From NCBI RefSeq assembly GCF_000244955.1, contig NZ_CM001439.1:4076643-4140642 (forward strand): 64,000 bases of DNA, read 5' to 3'. Shown in pieces: positions 18,737 to 27,279 of this stretch (positions are counted from its first letter, which is position 1; each line of letters opens with the position of its first letter). This DNA is from Saccharomonospora marina XMU15. Its GTDB lineage: Bacteria; Actinomycetota; Actinomycetes; Mycobacteriales; Pseudonocardiaceae. The translations under genes were made by a program, and so were the position numbers. The notes below the pieces were generated by a model. The model was given only the letters and a program-made list of their open reading frames with translations, made no database searches and was not told where the DNA came from.

Positions 18737-18935
18737 GGTTCGCTCTCCTCCGCTGTTCGGTGTGGACTCGATGTGACCGACGCTACGACCGATCAGCGCA
18801 ATCGCCGAGGAACGCGCTGTACCAACGGATCCGCTCACACGGCCCCAGTAGGCGAACCGGCACTCTCGCACACAGCATCACCGCCACGAGAGTTCCGTTC
18901 GTGCCAGCAGCACCAAAACCGGTTGCGGCGGGCGC

Positions 18936-18941
18936 TAATGT
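18936..18941 (+). promoter_or_regulatory. -10 element upstream of the erm leader ORF
   Basis: TAATGT lies 7 nt before the ATG of the 19-codon leader ORF. This spacing predicts a leaderless transcript starting at or next to that ATG and reading on into the erm gene. No clear -35 is seen. Confidence 0.4.
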
Positions 18942-18948
18942 CGTCGGC

Positions 18949-19008
18949 ATGGGAACTTTGGTCCTCCGCTGCGCGGTGTTCGCCCGGCTACGGGCACGCC
19001 GCACCTAG
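18949..19008 (+). CDS. putative macrolide-sensing leader peptide (19 aa)
   Basis: A 19-codon ORF, MGTLVLRCAVFARLRARRT, sits 131 bp upstream of the erm start and directly behind a -10-like TAATGT. It contains Arg-Leu-Arg and Arg-Ala-Arg. Such Arg-X-Arg triplets are the known macrolide-dependent ribosome-arrest motif of ErmDL-type leaders. Downstream, CGCAGCG (from 19012) can pair with CGCTGCG (about 19072-19078) just before the erm start. Seen: ORF, motif and pairing. Inferred: attenuation control of erm. It could also be a chance ORF. Confidence 0.4.
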   Translation: MGTLVLRCAVFARLRARRT

Positions 19009-19139
19009 TCGCAGCGGCCGCTCACCCACACTCACTTTCCGAAGCTGCCCTTTCGTGACCGGGCCTGCTGTCGCTGCGCCATGACGTCCGTGCGCGCTCG
19101 TTTCCGGGCGCTCCCCTCGTTCATGACGAAAGCAGCGCC

Positions 19140-19934
19140 ATGCCCAATTCACGACGGCCTCGCCGCGCCCGCAAACACCCACTGCCCAATCCTTCCGGCG
19201 TACACTTCCTGACCGCACGCCACGTCGTCGACGACCTGATCAGGTCATGCTCGCCGAGCTCTGGAGATCTGGTGCTCGACCTCGGCGCGGGTACCGCGGC
19301 GATCACGGCACCGCTTGCCGCCACCGGCGCACGCGTGTTGGCGGTGGAACGCGACCCCGAGTTCGCCCGCCGGTTGCGTGCCCGGCTCGGCGCGGCCGAC
19401 AACGTCCGCGTCATACAGGCGGATGCGCGAACCTTTCCGTTGCCGGACAAGGAGTTCCTCGTCGTGTCGAGCATCCCGTACGGGATTGCCACCGCGTTGC
19501 TGCGCCGCCTGCTCGGTCCGCGTACCACCCGGCTGCGCAGGGCGGCGCTGGTGGTGGAATGGGGGTTCGCCAAGCGGGTCACCGAACCGCTGCCACGTTC
19601 CACAGAGCTGGCCTGGTGGGCTGCTCGGTTCGACATCCAGCTGCTGCGCAAAGTGCCCGCGCATTGCTTTCGCCCCTCGCCTTCCGTCAATTCCGCACAG
19701 CTGCTGCTGCGACGTAGGCCAGGAGCGACCCCCCGTGGCGAGCGGCTGCTGTGGGCTCTGCTGCGAGCCGCCCGGCGGCAGCCGACGAGGTCGGCCCGTT
19801 CGACCGTCACCGCGCTCGCGGGCAAGGGCACCCACCGGCTGCTGCGCCGCCACGGCATCGACCCCGCCATGCCCACCGCGGGTGTGAGGCCACCGTCGTG
19901 GGCGGCGCTGGCCGAGGAGTTGGCCGTGCGGTGA
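19140..19934 (+). CDS. erm: Erm-family 23S rRNA (adenine-N6) methyltransferase
   Basis: A 264-residue KsgA/Erm-fold methyltransferase that would methylate A2058 of 23S rRNA and give macrolide-lincosamide-streptogramin B resistance. SAM motif I VLDLGAGTAAIT lies near residues 45-56. The acidic loop VLAVERDPEFARRL follows, then QADARTFPL. The catalytic motif reads SIPYGIAT where most Erm proteins have NIPY/F. The rest (VVEWGFAKRV, FRPSPSVNSAQL) matches Erm rather than KsgA. No strong RBS is seen before ATG 19140. It is probably an intrinsic chromosomal resistance gene, since no mobile element adjoins it. Confidence 0.85.
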   Translation: MPNSRRPRRARKHPLPNPSGVHFLTARHVVDDLIRSCSPSSGDLVLDLGAGTAAITAPLAATGARVLAVERDPEFARRLRARLGAADNVRVIQADARTFPLPDKEFLVVSSIPYGIATALLRRLLGPRTTRLRRAALVVEWGFAKRVTEPLPRSTELAWWAARFDIQLLRKVPAHCFRPSPSVNSAQLLLRRRPGATPRGERLLWALLRAARRQPTRSARSTVTALAGKGTHRLLRRHGIDPAMPTAGVRPPSWAALAEELAVR

Positions 19935-20051
19935 GAATCCGATGGCGACGAGCCCGTGGGCGGTCCCGCAACGTCACGCGACCGGTCGCCCAACAGGCCG
20001 AAAACGGAGTGTGACAAGCAACACCCGGTCCGCCACGTTAGGGTTTCGAGG

Positions 20052-20660
20052 GTGACCGACCGTCTTGTCTGGATCGACTGTGAGATGACAGGGCTCGACC
20101 TCGCCAAGGACGCCCTGATCGAGATCGCCGTACTCGTCACCGACGCGGACCTTCGGGTACTCGGCGAGGGCCTCGACCTCGTCATCCATGCCGGTGACGA
20201 GGCGTTGGCCAACATGCCCGACGTGGTGCGTGAGATGCACGCCAGGTCCGGACTGACCGAGGAGGTACGCCGCTCCACCGTCACCATCGACGAGGCCGAA
20301 CGCAGAGCGCTCGAGTACGTGCGCGAGTACGTGCCCGACCCGCAGACGGCGCCACTGGCGGGCAACTCCGTGGCTACCGACCGGGGTTTCCTGGCGCGGG
20401 ACATGCCCGAGCTCGACGCGTACCTGCACTACCGCATGGTCGACGTCTCGTCGGTCAAGGAGCTCGTACGGCGCTGGTACCCCCGGATCTACTACGCGAA
20501 GCCGGACAAGGGGCTTGCCCACCGGGCACTCGCCGACATCAAGGAGTCGATCGGCGAGTTGGAGTACTACCGCAGGACCGCGTTCGTCCCGCAGCCCGGC
20601 CCGAGCACCGAACAGGCCAGGGCCGCGGCGGGCGAGGTGCTGCGGGACCGCGACGAGTAG
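20052..20660 (+). CDS. orn: oligoribonuclease
   Basis: A 202-residue DEDDh 3'-5' exoribonuclease that degrades 2-5-nt RNA and pGpG. The motifs are [11 protein letters not shown] (DE), [13 protein letters not shown] (D) and [11 protein letters not shown] (H and D). GTG at 20052 is chosen because TAGGGT lies 7 nt upstream and homology starts at [13 protein letters not shown], giving a leaderless transcript. The following tRNA-His is a linkage common in actinobacteria. Confidence 0.96.
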   Translation: MTDRLVWIDCEMTGLDLAKDALIEIAVLVTDADLRVLGEGLDLVIHAGDEALANMPDVVREMHARSGLTEEVRRSTVTIDEAERRALEYVREYVPDPQTAPLAGNSVATDRGFLARDMPELDAYLHYRMVDVSSVKELVRRWYPRIYYAKPDKGLAHRALADIKESIGELEYYRRTAFVPQPGPSTEQARAAAGEVLRDRDE

Positions 20661-20733
20661 CCCCGGTGCGACGCCGCCGCTGGGCGCGCGCTACGATGAT
20701 CCAGCCGAGGCGGTCATCGACATGCCTCGCGTG

Positions 20734-20809
20734 GTGGGTGTAGCTCAGCTGGTAGAGCACCTGGTTGTGGTCCAGGGGGCCGCGGGTTCAAGTCCCGTCA
20801 CTCACCCCA
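20734..20809 (+). tRNA. tRNA-His (GTG)
   Basis: A full cloverleaf: acceptor GTGGGTG/CACTCAC, D-arm GCTC...GAGC, anticodon loop TTGTGGT (anticodon GTG) and T-arm around GGTTCAAGT. The G at 20733 can serve as the -1 guanine opposite discriminator C at 20806, diagnostic of tRNA-His. CCA is encoded (20807-20809). Confidence 0.95.
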
Positions 20810-21174
20810 CTTGATCCGGTGGACACTGTCGGCATCACGATGTCTCCGCGATCACGAACAGTGCCGGATGTGGCGTTCCGGTCACCTATTGAGCACGCTC
20901 GGTGACAGCGGCACGCCTGCCCGACCGTCCATGACTCCGGCACCCCGCGCGTCGCCCGAACCACGTGGACGTTGCGCCGGCGGGGTCGCCCGCCGGCCGA
21001 CGACGTCGGCATCGGTGACCGAAGCGCTCACCCGTCGCCCGCGATCGTCCACTCCGAACGGTCCAGCAGCAGGGCCGCCGCCGACGGGCGGCGAAACCTC
21101 TCACGCTACCGAACGATCGATGCGCGTTCCCGTGACCCGTGTCTCGTCGCCGCCCGTCTTGACGCGCGTACCGA
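20810..21174. other. gene-free interval between tRNA-His and the thiolase operon
   Basis: About 365 bp without a convincing ORF on either strand. Possible frames are Arg-rich and lack ribosome sites. Near its right end TTGACG (21159-21164) could be a -35 for the downstream operon. Confidence 0.5.
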
Positions 21175-21192
21175 ACTTAGCGATCGTTAAGT
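21175..21192. promoter_or_regulatory. palindromic operator upstream of the thiolase operon
   Basis: ACTTAGCGATCGTTAAGT is an 18-bp palindrome with 8 of 9 positions paired, 19 bp before the thiolase start and just downstream of a TTGACG box. Its size and symmetry fit a TetR-family (acyl-CoA-responsive) repressor. No regulator gene adjoins it, so control is probably from elsewhere. Confidence 0.55.
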
Positions 21193-21211
21193 CAATCTGG
21201 AGGAGGCAGCC

Positions 21212-22405
21212 ATGGTCACCGCGGTCATCGTCGACGCCGTCCGCACCGTGTCGGGGAAGGGAAAGCCCGGGGGCCAGCTCTGCGATGTTCACCCGGCGGA
21301 CCTGCTCGGCCGGACACTGCGAGGTCTGGTCGAGCGGACGGGTGTGGACCCGGCGCTGGTGGACGACGTGATCGGCGGCTGCGTCGGCCAGGTGAGCGAG
21401 CAGGCTCTGAACATCACCCGCAAGGCCGTCCTCGGCGCGGGGTTTCCGGAAGCCGTTCCGGCCACGACGATCGATCGGCAGTGCGGGTCCAGCCAGCAGG
21501 CCGCACACTTCGCCGCGCAGGGCGTACTCGCGGGTGCCTACGACGTCGTGATCGCATGCGGAGTCGAATCGATGAGCCGGGTGCCGATGGGCACCGCGAC
21601 TCTCGGCAAGGACGCCTCGGGTCCGGCCGTCGCCCGTCGCTACCCGGAAGGCCTCGTCAACCAGGGCGTCTCTGCCGAGATCATCGCGGGCAGGTGGAAG
21701 CTCGACCGCGGCGAACTCGACGAATACTCGGCGCACTCGCATGCCAGGGCGGCTGCCACCATCGCCGAGGGCGGCTTCGACGACGAGATCCTGCCGATCA
21801 CGGTCACCGGACCCGACGGCGAGCGACGTGAACTGGTTCGCGACGAGACCGTCCGCCCTGACACCACTGTGGACAGCCTTGCCCGGCTGCGCCCGTCCTT
21901 TCGTGACGAGGAACTCGAACGCCGCTTCCCCGAGATCGACTGGAAGATCACGCCGGGCAACTCCTCGCCGCTGACCGACGGCGCCTCCGCAGTGCTCATC
22001 ATGAGCGAGGACAAGGCCAAGGCGCTCGGCCTACGTCCCAAGGCGCGGTTCCACAGTTTCGCCGTCACCGGCAGCGACCCGCTGCTGATGCTCACCGGCG
22101 TCATCCCCGCCACCCGCAAGCTGCTCGACCGCGCGGGACTCGCACTTGCCGACATCGACGCCTACGAGGTCAACGAGGCGTTCGCTCCCGTCCCGCTGGT
22201 CTGGCGACACGAACTGGGCGCGGACCCGCAGCGGCTCAACCCACGAGGCGGTGCGATCGCGCTCGGACACCCGTTGGGAGCGTCGGGCACCCGCCTGCTG
22301 ACCACGCTGGTCCATCACCTCGAAGCCACCGGTGGCCGGTACGGCCTGCAAACCATGTGCGAAGGCGGCGGCATGGCCAACGCCACCCTCATCGAACGCC
22401 TCTAG
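21212..22405 (+). CDS. acetyl-CoA acyltransferase (thiolase)
   Basis: This 397-residue thiolase has its nucleophilic Cys in TTIDRQCGSSQQA (near residue 91), VNEAF and [14 protein letters not shown] (His), and a second Cys in LQTMCEGGGMANA. It more closely resembles degradative beta-ketothiolases (FadA/FadI-like). ATG at 21212 follows GGAGGAGG. It is first gene of an operon with a CoA-transferase/racemase family gene and an SDR, behind a palindromic operator. The probable job is the last step of a lipid or branched acyl-CoA degradation route. Confidence 0.92.
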   Translation: MVTAVIVDAVRTVSGKGKPGGQLCDVHPADLLGRTLRGLVERTGVDPALVDDVIGGCVGQVSEQALNITRKAVLGAGFPEAVPATTIDRQCGSSQQAAHFAAQGVLAGAYDVVIACGVESMSRVPMGTATLGKDASGPAVARRYPEGLVNQGVSAEIIAGRWKLDRGELDEYSAHSHARAAATIAEGGFDDEILPITVTGPDGERRELVRDETVRPDTTVDSLARLRPSFRDEELERRFPEIDWKITPGNSSPLTDGASAVLIMSEDKAKALGLRPKARFHSFAVTGSDPLLMLTGVIPATRKLLDRAGLALADIDAYEVNEAFAPVPLVWRHELGADPQRLNPRGGAIALGHPLGASGTRLLTTLVHHLEATGGRYGLQTMCEGGGMANATLIERL

Positions 22406-22456
22406 GAGCATCCGACATGCGACGCGACCGTGACCTCCCTTCGGGGGAGCACTGAG

Positions 22457-23527
22457 ATGGCCGGGCCACTGACCGGAATACGAGTGGTCGAACTGGCCGG
22501 TATCGGCCCGGGGCCGCACGCCGCCATGATCCTCGCCGACCTCGGTGCCGACGTCGTCCGCGTCGAGCGTCCGGGCGGTGAGGACGGCGGCGCGATGCTG
22601 CGGGGTCGGCGGTCAGTGGCCGCCGACCTCAAGACCCCCGAGGGTCACGCGCTGGCACTGCGGCTGGCCGAGAAGGCCGACGTGTTGCTCGAAGGGTTCC
22701 GTCCCGGCGTGGCGGAACGACTCGGTCTGGGCCCTGCCGACTGCCATGCCGTCAACCCCCGCCTGATCTACGGCCGCATGACGGGCTGGGGACAGCACGG
22801 TCCGCTTTCCCAGCGAGCGGGACACGACATCAACTACATCAGCCTCACCGGTGTGCTGCACGCCATCGGGCGCCGGGATGAGCGACCGGTGCCGCCGCTG
22901 AACCTCGTCGGGGATTTCGGTGGCGGCTCCATGTTCCTGCTCGTGGGCGTGCTGTCGGCACTGTGGGAGCGGCAGCGGTCAGGGCAGGGCCAGGTTGTGG
23001 ACGCCGCGATGGTCGACGGTGCCAGCGTGCTGGCGCAGATGATGTGGTCGATGCGCGGTCAGGGCACCTGGACCGACGAACGCGGCGGCAACCTGCTCGA
23101 CGGCGGAGCGCCCTTCTACGACACCTACGAGTGCGCCGACGGCCGCTACGTGGCCGTCGGCGCTATCGAGCCGCAGTTCTACGCGCAGTTGCTGGCGGGG
23201 CTGGGGCTGGACCCGGCCGACCTGCCCGGCCAGCTCGAACAGGATCGCTGGCCGCAGTTGCGGTCCCGGCTCGCCGAGGCGTTCGGCGCCCAGCCACGCG
23301 AGCACTGGGAGCAGGTGTTCGCAGCCACCGACGCGTGCGTCACTCCCGTTCTCACCTTCGCCGAAGCCGCCGACCATCCAAACCTCGCCGCTCGGGGCAC
23401 CATCGTGGAGTTGGACGGCGTCGCACAACCCGCGCCGGCACCACGGTTCTCCCGCACCGCGGCGGCCACACCCACCCCACCTCCCGGCGAGCAATCCGGC
23501 GACATGCCGGACGACTGGCTGAGCTGA
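22457..23527 (+). CDS. CaiB/BaiF family protein, alpha-methylacyl-CoA racemase-like
   Basis: A 356-residue family III CoA-transferase-fold protein. The residues used by alpha-methylacyl-CoA racemase are present: His in [13 protein letters not shown], Asp in NLVGDFGGG and Glu in [10 protein letters not shown] racemase acting on 2-methylacyl-CoA is therefore more likely than a CoA transferase. ATG 22457 directly follows a 12-codon mini-ORF (22418-22456) with its own RBS. With the flanking thiolase and SDR it suggests branched-chain fatty acid or sterol side-chain breakdown. Confidence 0.88.
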   Translation: MAGPLTGIRVVELAGIGPGPHAAMILADLGADVVRVERPGGEDGGAMLRGRRSVAADLKTPEGHALALRLAEKADVLLEGFRPGVAERLGLGPADCHAVNPRLIYGRMTGWGQHGPLSQRAGHDINYISLTGVLHAIGRRDERPVPPLNLVGDFGGGSMFLLVGVLSALWERQRSGQGQVVDAAMVDGASVLAQMMWSMRGQGTWTDERGGNLLDGGAPFYDTYECADGRYVAVGAIEPQFYAQLLAGLGLDPADLPGQLEQDRWPQLRSRLAEAFGAQPREHWEQVFAATDACVTPVLTFAEAADHPNLAARGTIVELDGVAQPAPAPRFSRTAAATPTPPPGEQSGDMPDDWLS

Positions 23528-23623
23528 CCACCGTCTCGCCGAGCCCGAGCGGGTAGTCGACCCCTGCCCGCGACCACCATCCCCGCCGTGCCCACGCGCG
23601 GCCCGACACCCGGTCAGGACCGC

Positions 23624-24364
23624 ATGACCACTACCCGGACCGCTCTCGTGACCGGCGCCTCCCGCGGCATCGGCCTGCGAATCGCGCGACAACTGGCCGA
23701 AGCGGGCTACGCGCTCACGCTGTCCGCCCGCCGAGAAGCCGGCCTGCTGGAAGCCACCACCGAACTGCGGGCAACCGGAGCCGACGTCACGCCGGTCGTG
23801 GCCAACCTCGCCGCCGAGGAGGACCTCCACCGGCTCGTCGCGGCGCACACCGATCGGTTTCACCGGCTGGACCTGCTGGTACTAAACGGTGGGGTCGGCG
23901 CGCAGGGATCGGTCGCCGACCTGCCTCTGAAGACCTACGACCTGGTACTCAACGTCAACCTGCGCGCCCAGTTCCTGCTCATCCAGCGAACCCTGCCCCT
24001 ACTGCGTGCCGCGGCCGCCGCCACACCCGAGCGCGGAGCCAAGATCGTCGCACTCGCCTCGATCACCGGCGTGGCGGGCGAGCAAGGGTTGGCGGCCTAC
24101 GGTGCGAGCAAAGCGGGCCTGATCTCGCTGTGCGAAACCGTCACGCTGGAAGAGTCCGGAAACGGTGTCACCGCCACCGCACTGTCCCCCGGCTACGTCG
24201 ACACCGACATGACCGCGTGGAAACGCGACGAACTCGACGCCGACGCCATGCTCACCACGGGGGACGTCGCCGAACTCGTACTCGCCGTCTCGCGCCTTTC
24301 CGCCCACGCCGTGGTACCCAACATCGTCCTCACCCGCGCCGGAGGGCAGCTCTGGCGAGCGTGA
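23624..24364 (+). CDS. short-chain dehydrogenase/reductase
   Basis: A 246-residue Rossmann-fold oxidoreductase: TGASRGIG cofactor motif at residues 11-18, NGG region (normally NAG), LASITG serine and YGASK catalytic Tyr/Lys. It is third gene of the thiolase/racemase group and probably a 3-hydroxyacyl-CoA or ketoacyl dehydrogenase (inference). ATG at 23624 gives the normal N-terminus; a GTG at 23588 would add 12 residues. Confidence 0.88.
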   Translation: MTTTRTALVTGASRGIGLRIARQLAEAGYALTLSARREAGLLEATTELRATGADVTPVVANLAAEEDLHRLVAAHTDRFHRLDLLVLNGGVGAQGSVADLPLKTYDLVLNVNLRAQFLLIQRTLPLLRAAAAATPERGAKIVALASITGVAGEQGLAAYGASKAGLISLCETVTLEESGNGVTATALSPGYVDTDMTAWKRDELDADAMLTTGDVAELVLAVSRLSAHAVVPNIVLTRAGGQLWRA

Positions 24365-24367
24365 CCG

Positions 24368-25582
24368 CTACCGGTCGGCGCTTCCCGCCTGCCACTGCTG
24401 CCACGACAACTGCCAGACGCTCCAGCCGTCGGTGGGCTCGAGGGTCTGCCCACCTGCTCGCTGCACCCGCACCAGGTCGCCGCGCTTGGAACGGCTCATC
24501 AGCCAGGCCGCGTTCTCGGTGGACAGGTTGATGCAGCCGTGACTCACGTTGCGCTCGCCCTGGTCGCCGACCGACCACGGCGCCGAGTGATAGAAGATGC
24601 CGCTGTTGGAAAGCCGTACCGCGTATTCCACGAACAGCCGGTAACCCGCTGAGCTGTCCACGGGCACACCGTAGGTGCTGGAGTCCATGGTGTAGCCGTT
24701 GTGCTCACTCATCACGGTGTAGACGCCGTTCGGGGTGGAGCTCGACGGCTTGCCCATCGAGATCGGCATCCTCCTCACCTGCTTGCCGTTGACGAAGACC
24801 CGCATATGGTGCGCCGTGCCGTCCGCGACGGCGACCAGCCTGTCACCGACAGTGATGTCCAGCCTCTTGTCCTCGCTGCCGAAGATGCCCGCGCCGAGGC
24901 GCTTGCCGTAGACGAGGGCGTCGACCGAGACCTTGGTTCCCGGCTGCCAGTACTCCTTGGGGCGCCAGATCACGCGGTCGTCGCCGAACCAGTGGAAGGC
25001 GCCCTCGGTACGTGGTTCGGTGGTGATCCGGATCGCGTCCTCGGCGGCCGGCTTGTCCGGTACCGGCCCGGTGAAGTAGAAGATCAACGGCATGCCGACG
25101 CCGACGGTCTCGCCGTCCCAAGCGTTGATAGACACCGCGACGGTGCGTGCGGGTGTCGCCGTGGTGAAGGTCGACTTCTCGGTTCGCGACCTGCCGTCCT
25201 CACCTTCGGCCTGCACGGTGAGGGTGTAGGTCTTGCCGTACCCGAGTGGTTCGGTCGAGGTCCAACTCCTGCCGTCCTCGGAGAGGTCGGCTTTCACCTT
25301 CGTGCCGTGCGTGCCGACCAGCGAGGCGCGCACGATCTCCCCGTGCTTCGCGCTCGCGGTGATCAGCTTCCCCGGTTCGACCCGTTTCGCACCATCGGGC
25401 ACCGACAGCGTCAGCGATACGGATTCACGCACCACCGTGCTCGTCGGCGCGCTACGGCTCTGCCGAGGATCGGCTCCCTCTTCACCGGCGGCGCTGCAAC
25501 CCGCGGCCACCGCACCGGCGGCCAGTAGCGCTGACGCCAGTCGAATCCCCCGCCGTGGGCCGAGCCCACTCCGACCTGTCAT
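24368..25582 (-). CDS. L,D-transpeptidase, lipoprotein
   Basis: This 404-residue cell-wall enzyme forms 3-3 peptidoglycan crosslinks. A lipobox (AGAVAAGC, Cys29) follows a twin-arginine-containing basic start. Two Ig-like domains (about residues 45-240) precede the YkuD domain, with catalytic motif IFYHSAPW ... SHGCINLS (Cys near residue 350). A C-terminal Trp-rich tail (WSVWQLSWQQW) matches mycobacterial Ldt2-type proteins. ATG at 25582 with GGAAGG upstream. Longer in-frame reading would add residues before the signal sequence and is rejected. Confidence 0.94.
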   Translation of the reverse strand: MTGRSGLGPRRGIRLASALLAAGAVAAGCSAAGEEGADPRQSRSAPTSTVVRESVSLTLSVPDGAKRVEPGKLITASAKHGEIVRASLVGTHGTKVKADLSEDGRSWTSTEPLGYGKTYTLTVQAEGEDGRSRTEKSTFTTATPARTVAVSINAWDGETVGVGMPLIFYFTGPVPDKPAAEDAIRITTEPRTEGAFHWFGDDRVIWRPKEYWQPGTKVSVDALVYGKRLGAGIFGSEDKRLDITVGDRLVAVADGTAHHMRVFVNGKQVRRMPISMGKPSSSTPNGVYTVMSEHNGYTMDSSTYGVPVDSSAGYRLFVEYAVRLSNSGIFYHSAPWSVGDQGERNVSHGCINLSTENAAWLMSRSKRGDLVRVQRAGGQTLEPTDGWSVWQLSWQQWQAGSADR

Positions 25583-25778
25583 TGCCGACCTTCCATTCCC
25601 CTGTAGGTACCCCGGATGTGTCACCAGCTTGCCCGTTCGGTCGCGGTGCGTGTGCGGTTGTTGCGAACTTGCACCCGAGTGGTTGCCTGGGGGTGCTGTG
25701 CGGGCACACCCACCGACCGTGCTACTGTTTGTCACGTCGTTGAGGGGCGGAGCAACACGCCCCGAAATCACACGGCAA

Positions 25779-25853
<75 letters not shown>

Positions 25854-25930
25854 TCCACCCCAGGTCAGAAGGTACGTGGACTTTTTGCATCTGCGGCAAG
25901 CCAGCCAAAACCCAACCCTTTGAGCATTGA

Positions 25931-27103
25931 CTACGTACCCAGCTCGTCATTGAGCACCTCAGCGGTTGCCGGGTTCGCGATCTTTCGCGCGACGTAGACG
26001 TCCTGGGTGAGCGAGGGGCGTGCATGGCCGAGTTGGTCAGCGATCTGCCGGGGCGTGAAGCGCGCCTCATCGAGGATCGTCGCGCACGTCTTCCGGAACA
26101 CGTGCGAGGTGACCCACCCGAACCCTTCGGTCCCTCGCGCGGTCCGCAGGTCCCTGCGGGTGTTACTCGGATCACGCCAGCCGCCCGCCACATCGGGAAA
26201 GATCGGTGCAGCCGTGCCGATGGCCAGAGCTCCATCCGGGTACGCGTCCACCTTCCGTCGGCGGAGCATCTCGACAGCGGAGAGAGGCAACGGAAGCGTG
26301 CGTCTGCCGCTGTCGGTCTTCGGAGGAATACGACGCAGACCCGCACCCCGGACACGCACCAACGTCCACTCGATATCGACCATCCGCGCGTCCAAGTCAA
26401 CTTCATCCCAGGAGACGGCCAGCGCCTCACCGATGCGCACCCCGGTGGCGAGCATGAACCGCGTCAAGTCCGGCAGGTCCTTACGGACGGCGAAGGGATC
26501 GGCTTCGAGCTGAGCCAGCCACCGCACACGTTCGTCCGCCGTCAACGCCCGGACGCTGCGCTTCCTGCCCGAACTTATCTTCTTCGTCTCCCGCGTGGGA
26601 TTCGTCGCCGTCGCACCATGCCGAGCCGCGAGCCCCATGACGCCAGACACCACACTGCGCACCACCTTCGCGGTTGCCGCACTCCGTCGCTTCCGCACGA
26701 CCTGGAGGAGCGCATCCACGCGAGGAGTTGTGACCTCCCGTATCCGCAGCTCACCCAGCGCCGGAGTCACGTAGTTGCGGATCTGACGCTCATAGAGGTC
26801 AGCCGAACTCGGTGACATGTCGCCCGCCTCCACGGCCGAGTTCACCTCGCGCAGCCACAGATCCGCAGCAGCGGAGAACTTCGTGTCACCAGTGATGAGG
26901 CCGCCCACCGACTGCGAGGAACGGTCGCGAAGTGCTTCCAGCAGCCGGTTACGTGCTGCGGTCTCGGTATGACCGGAACGCTCGATAAGCCGAGTCACAC
27001 CGTCGTAGTCGCGATATTTCGCCTTGGCGACGAACCCGCCCCCAGGCTTCCGGTTGACCTTGATCTTGCCGTGCGTACCCACAGGAAGTGGCGGACGAGC
27101 CAT
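25931..27103 (-). CDS. int: site-specific tyrosine integrase
   Basis: A 390-residue tyrosine recombinase. The N-terminal basic arm-binding region (residues 1-70), the SAM-like core-binding domain (about 75-165) and the catalytic domain carry the expected residues: Arg in TGVRIGEAL, H-x-x-R in SHVFRKT, His in QLGHARPS and nucleophile Tyr in DVYVARK. The ATG overlaps the stop of the xis gene by 1 nt (TGATG). It inserts the element at tRNA-Lys and, with Xis, excises it. Confidence 0.96.
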   Translation of the reverse strand: MARPPLPVGTHGKIKVNRKPGGGFVAKAKYRDYDGVTRLIERSGHTETAARNRLLEALRDRSSQSVGGLITGDTKFSAAADLWLREVNSAVEAGDMSPSSADLYERQIRNYVTPALGELRIREVTTPRVDALLQVVRKRRSAATAKVVRSVVSGVMGLAARHGATATNPTRETKKISSGRKRSVRALTADERVRWLAQLEADPFAVRKDLPDLTRFMLATGVRIGEALAVSWDEVDLDARMVDIEWTLVRVRGAGLRRIPPKTDSGRRTLPLPLSAVEMLRRRKVDAYPDGALAIGTAAPIFPDVAGGWRDPSNTRRDLRTARGTEGFGWVTSHVFRKTCATILDEARFTPRQIADQLGHARPSLTQDVYVARKIANPATAEVLNDELGT

Positions 27104-27279
27104 CAGCGCTCCCCTTGTTGTTCGACCCAGGCGTCCACGTCTTGGGGTCGGTAGCGGACGTACTTACCGATGCGGCGGCCGGTGGGTCCGTAGCCTTTGG
27201 TGCGCCATTGGTAGAGGGTGTTGATGGGGATGCCGAGGTAGTCGGCGAGGTCGTGGATGGTCCAGAGTTTGCTGCTCAT
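27103..27279 (-). CDS. xis: excisionase / MerR-like helix-turn-helix protein
   Basis: A 58-residue single-domain winged helix (LWTIHDLADYLGIPINTLYQW, then GRRIGKYVRY), the usual form of AICE excisionases. Its ATG overlaps the rep stop by 4 nt (ATGA) and its stop touches the int start, so rep-xis-int form one coupled operon. It would direct integrase towards excision. Confidence 0.88.
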   Translation of the reverse strand: MSSKLWTIHDLADYLGIPINTLYQWRTKGYGPTGRRIGKYVRYRPQDVDAWVEQQGER

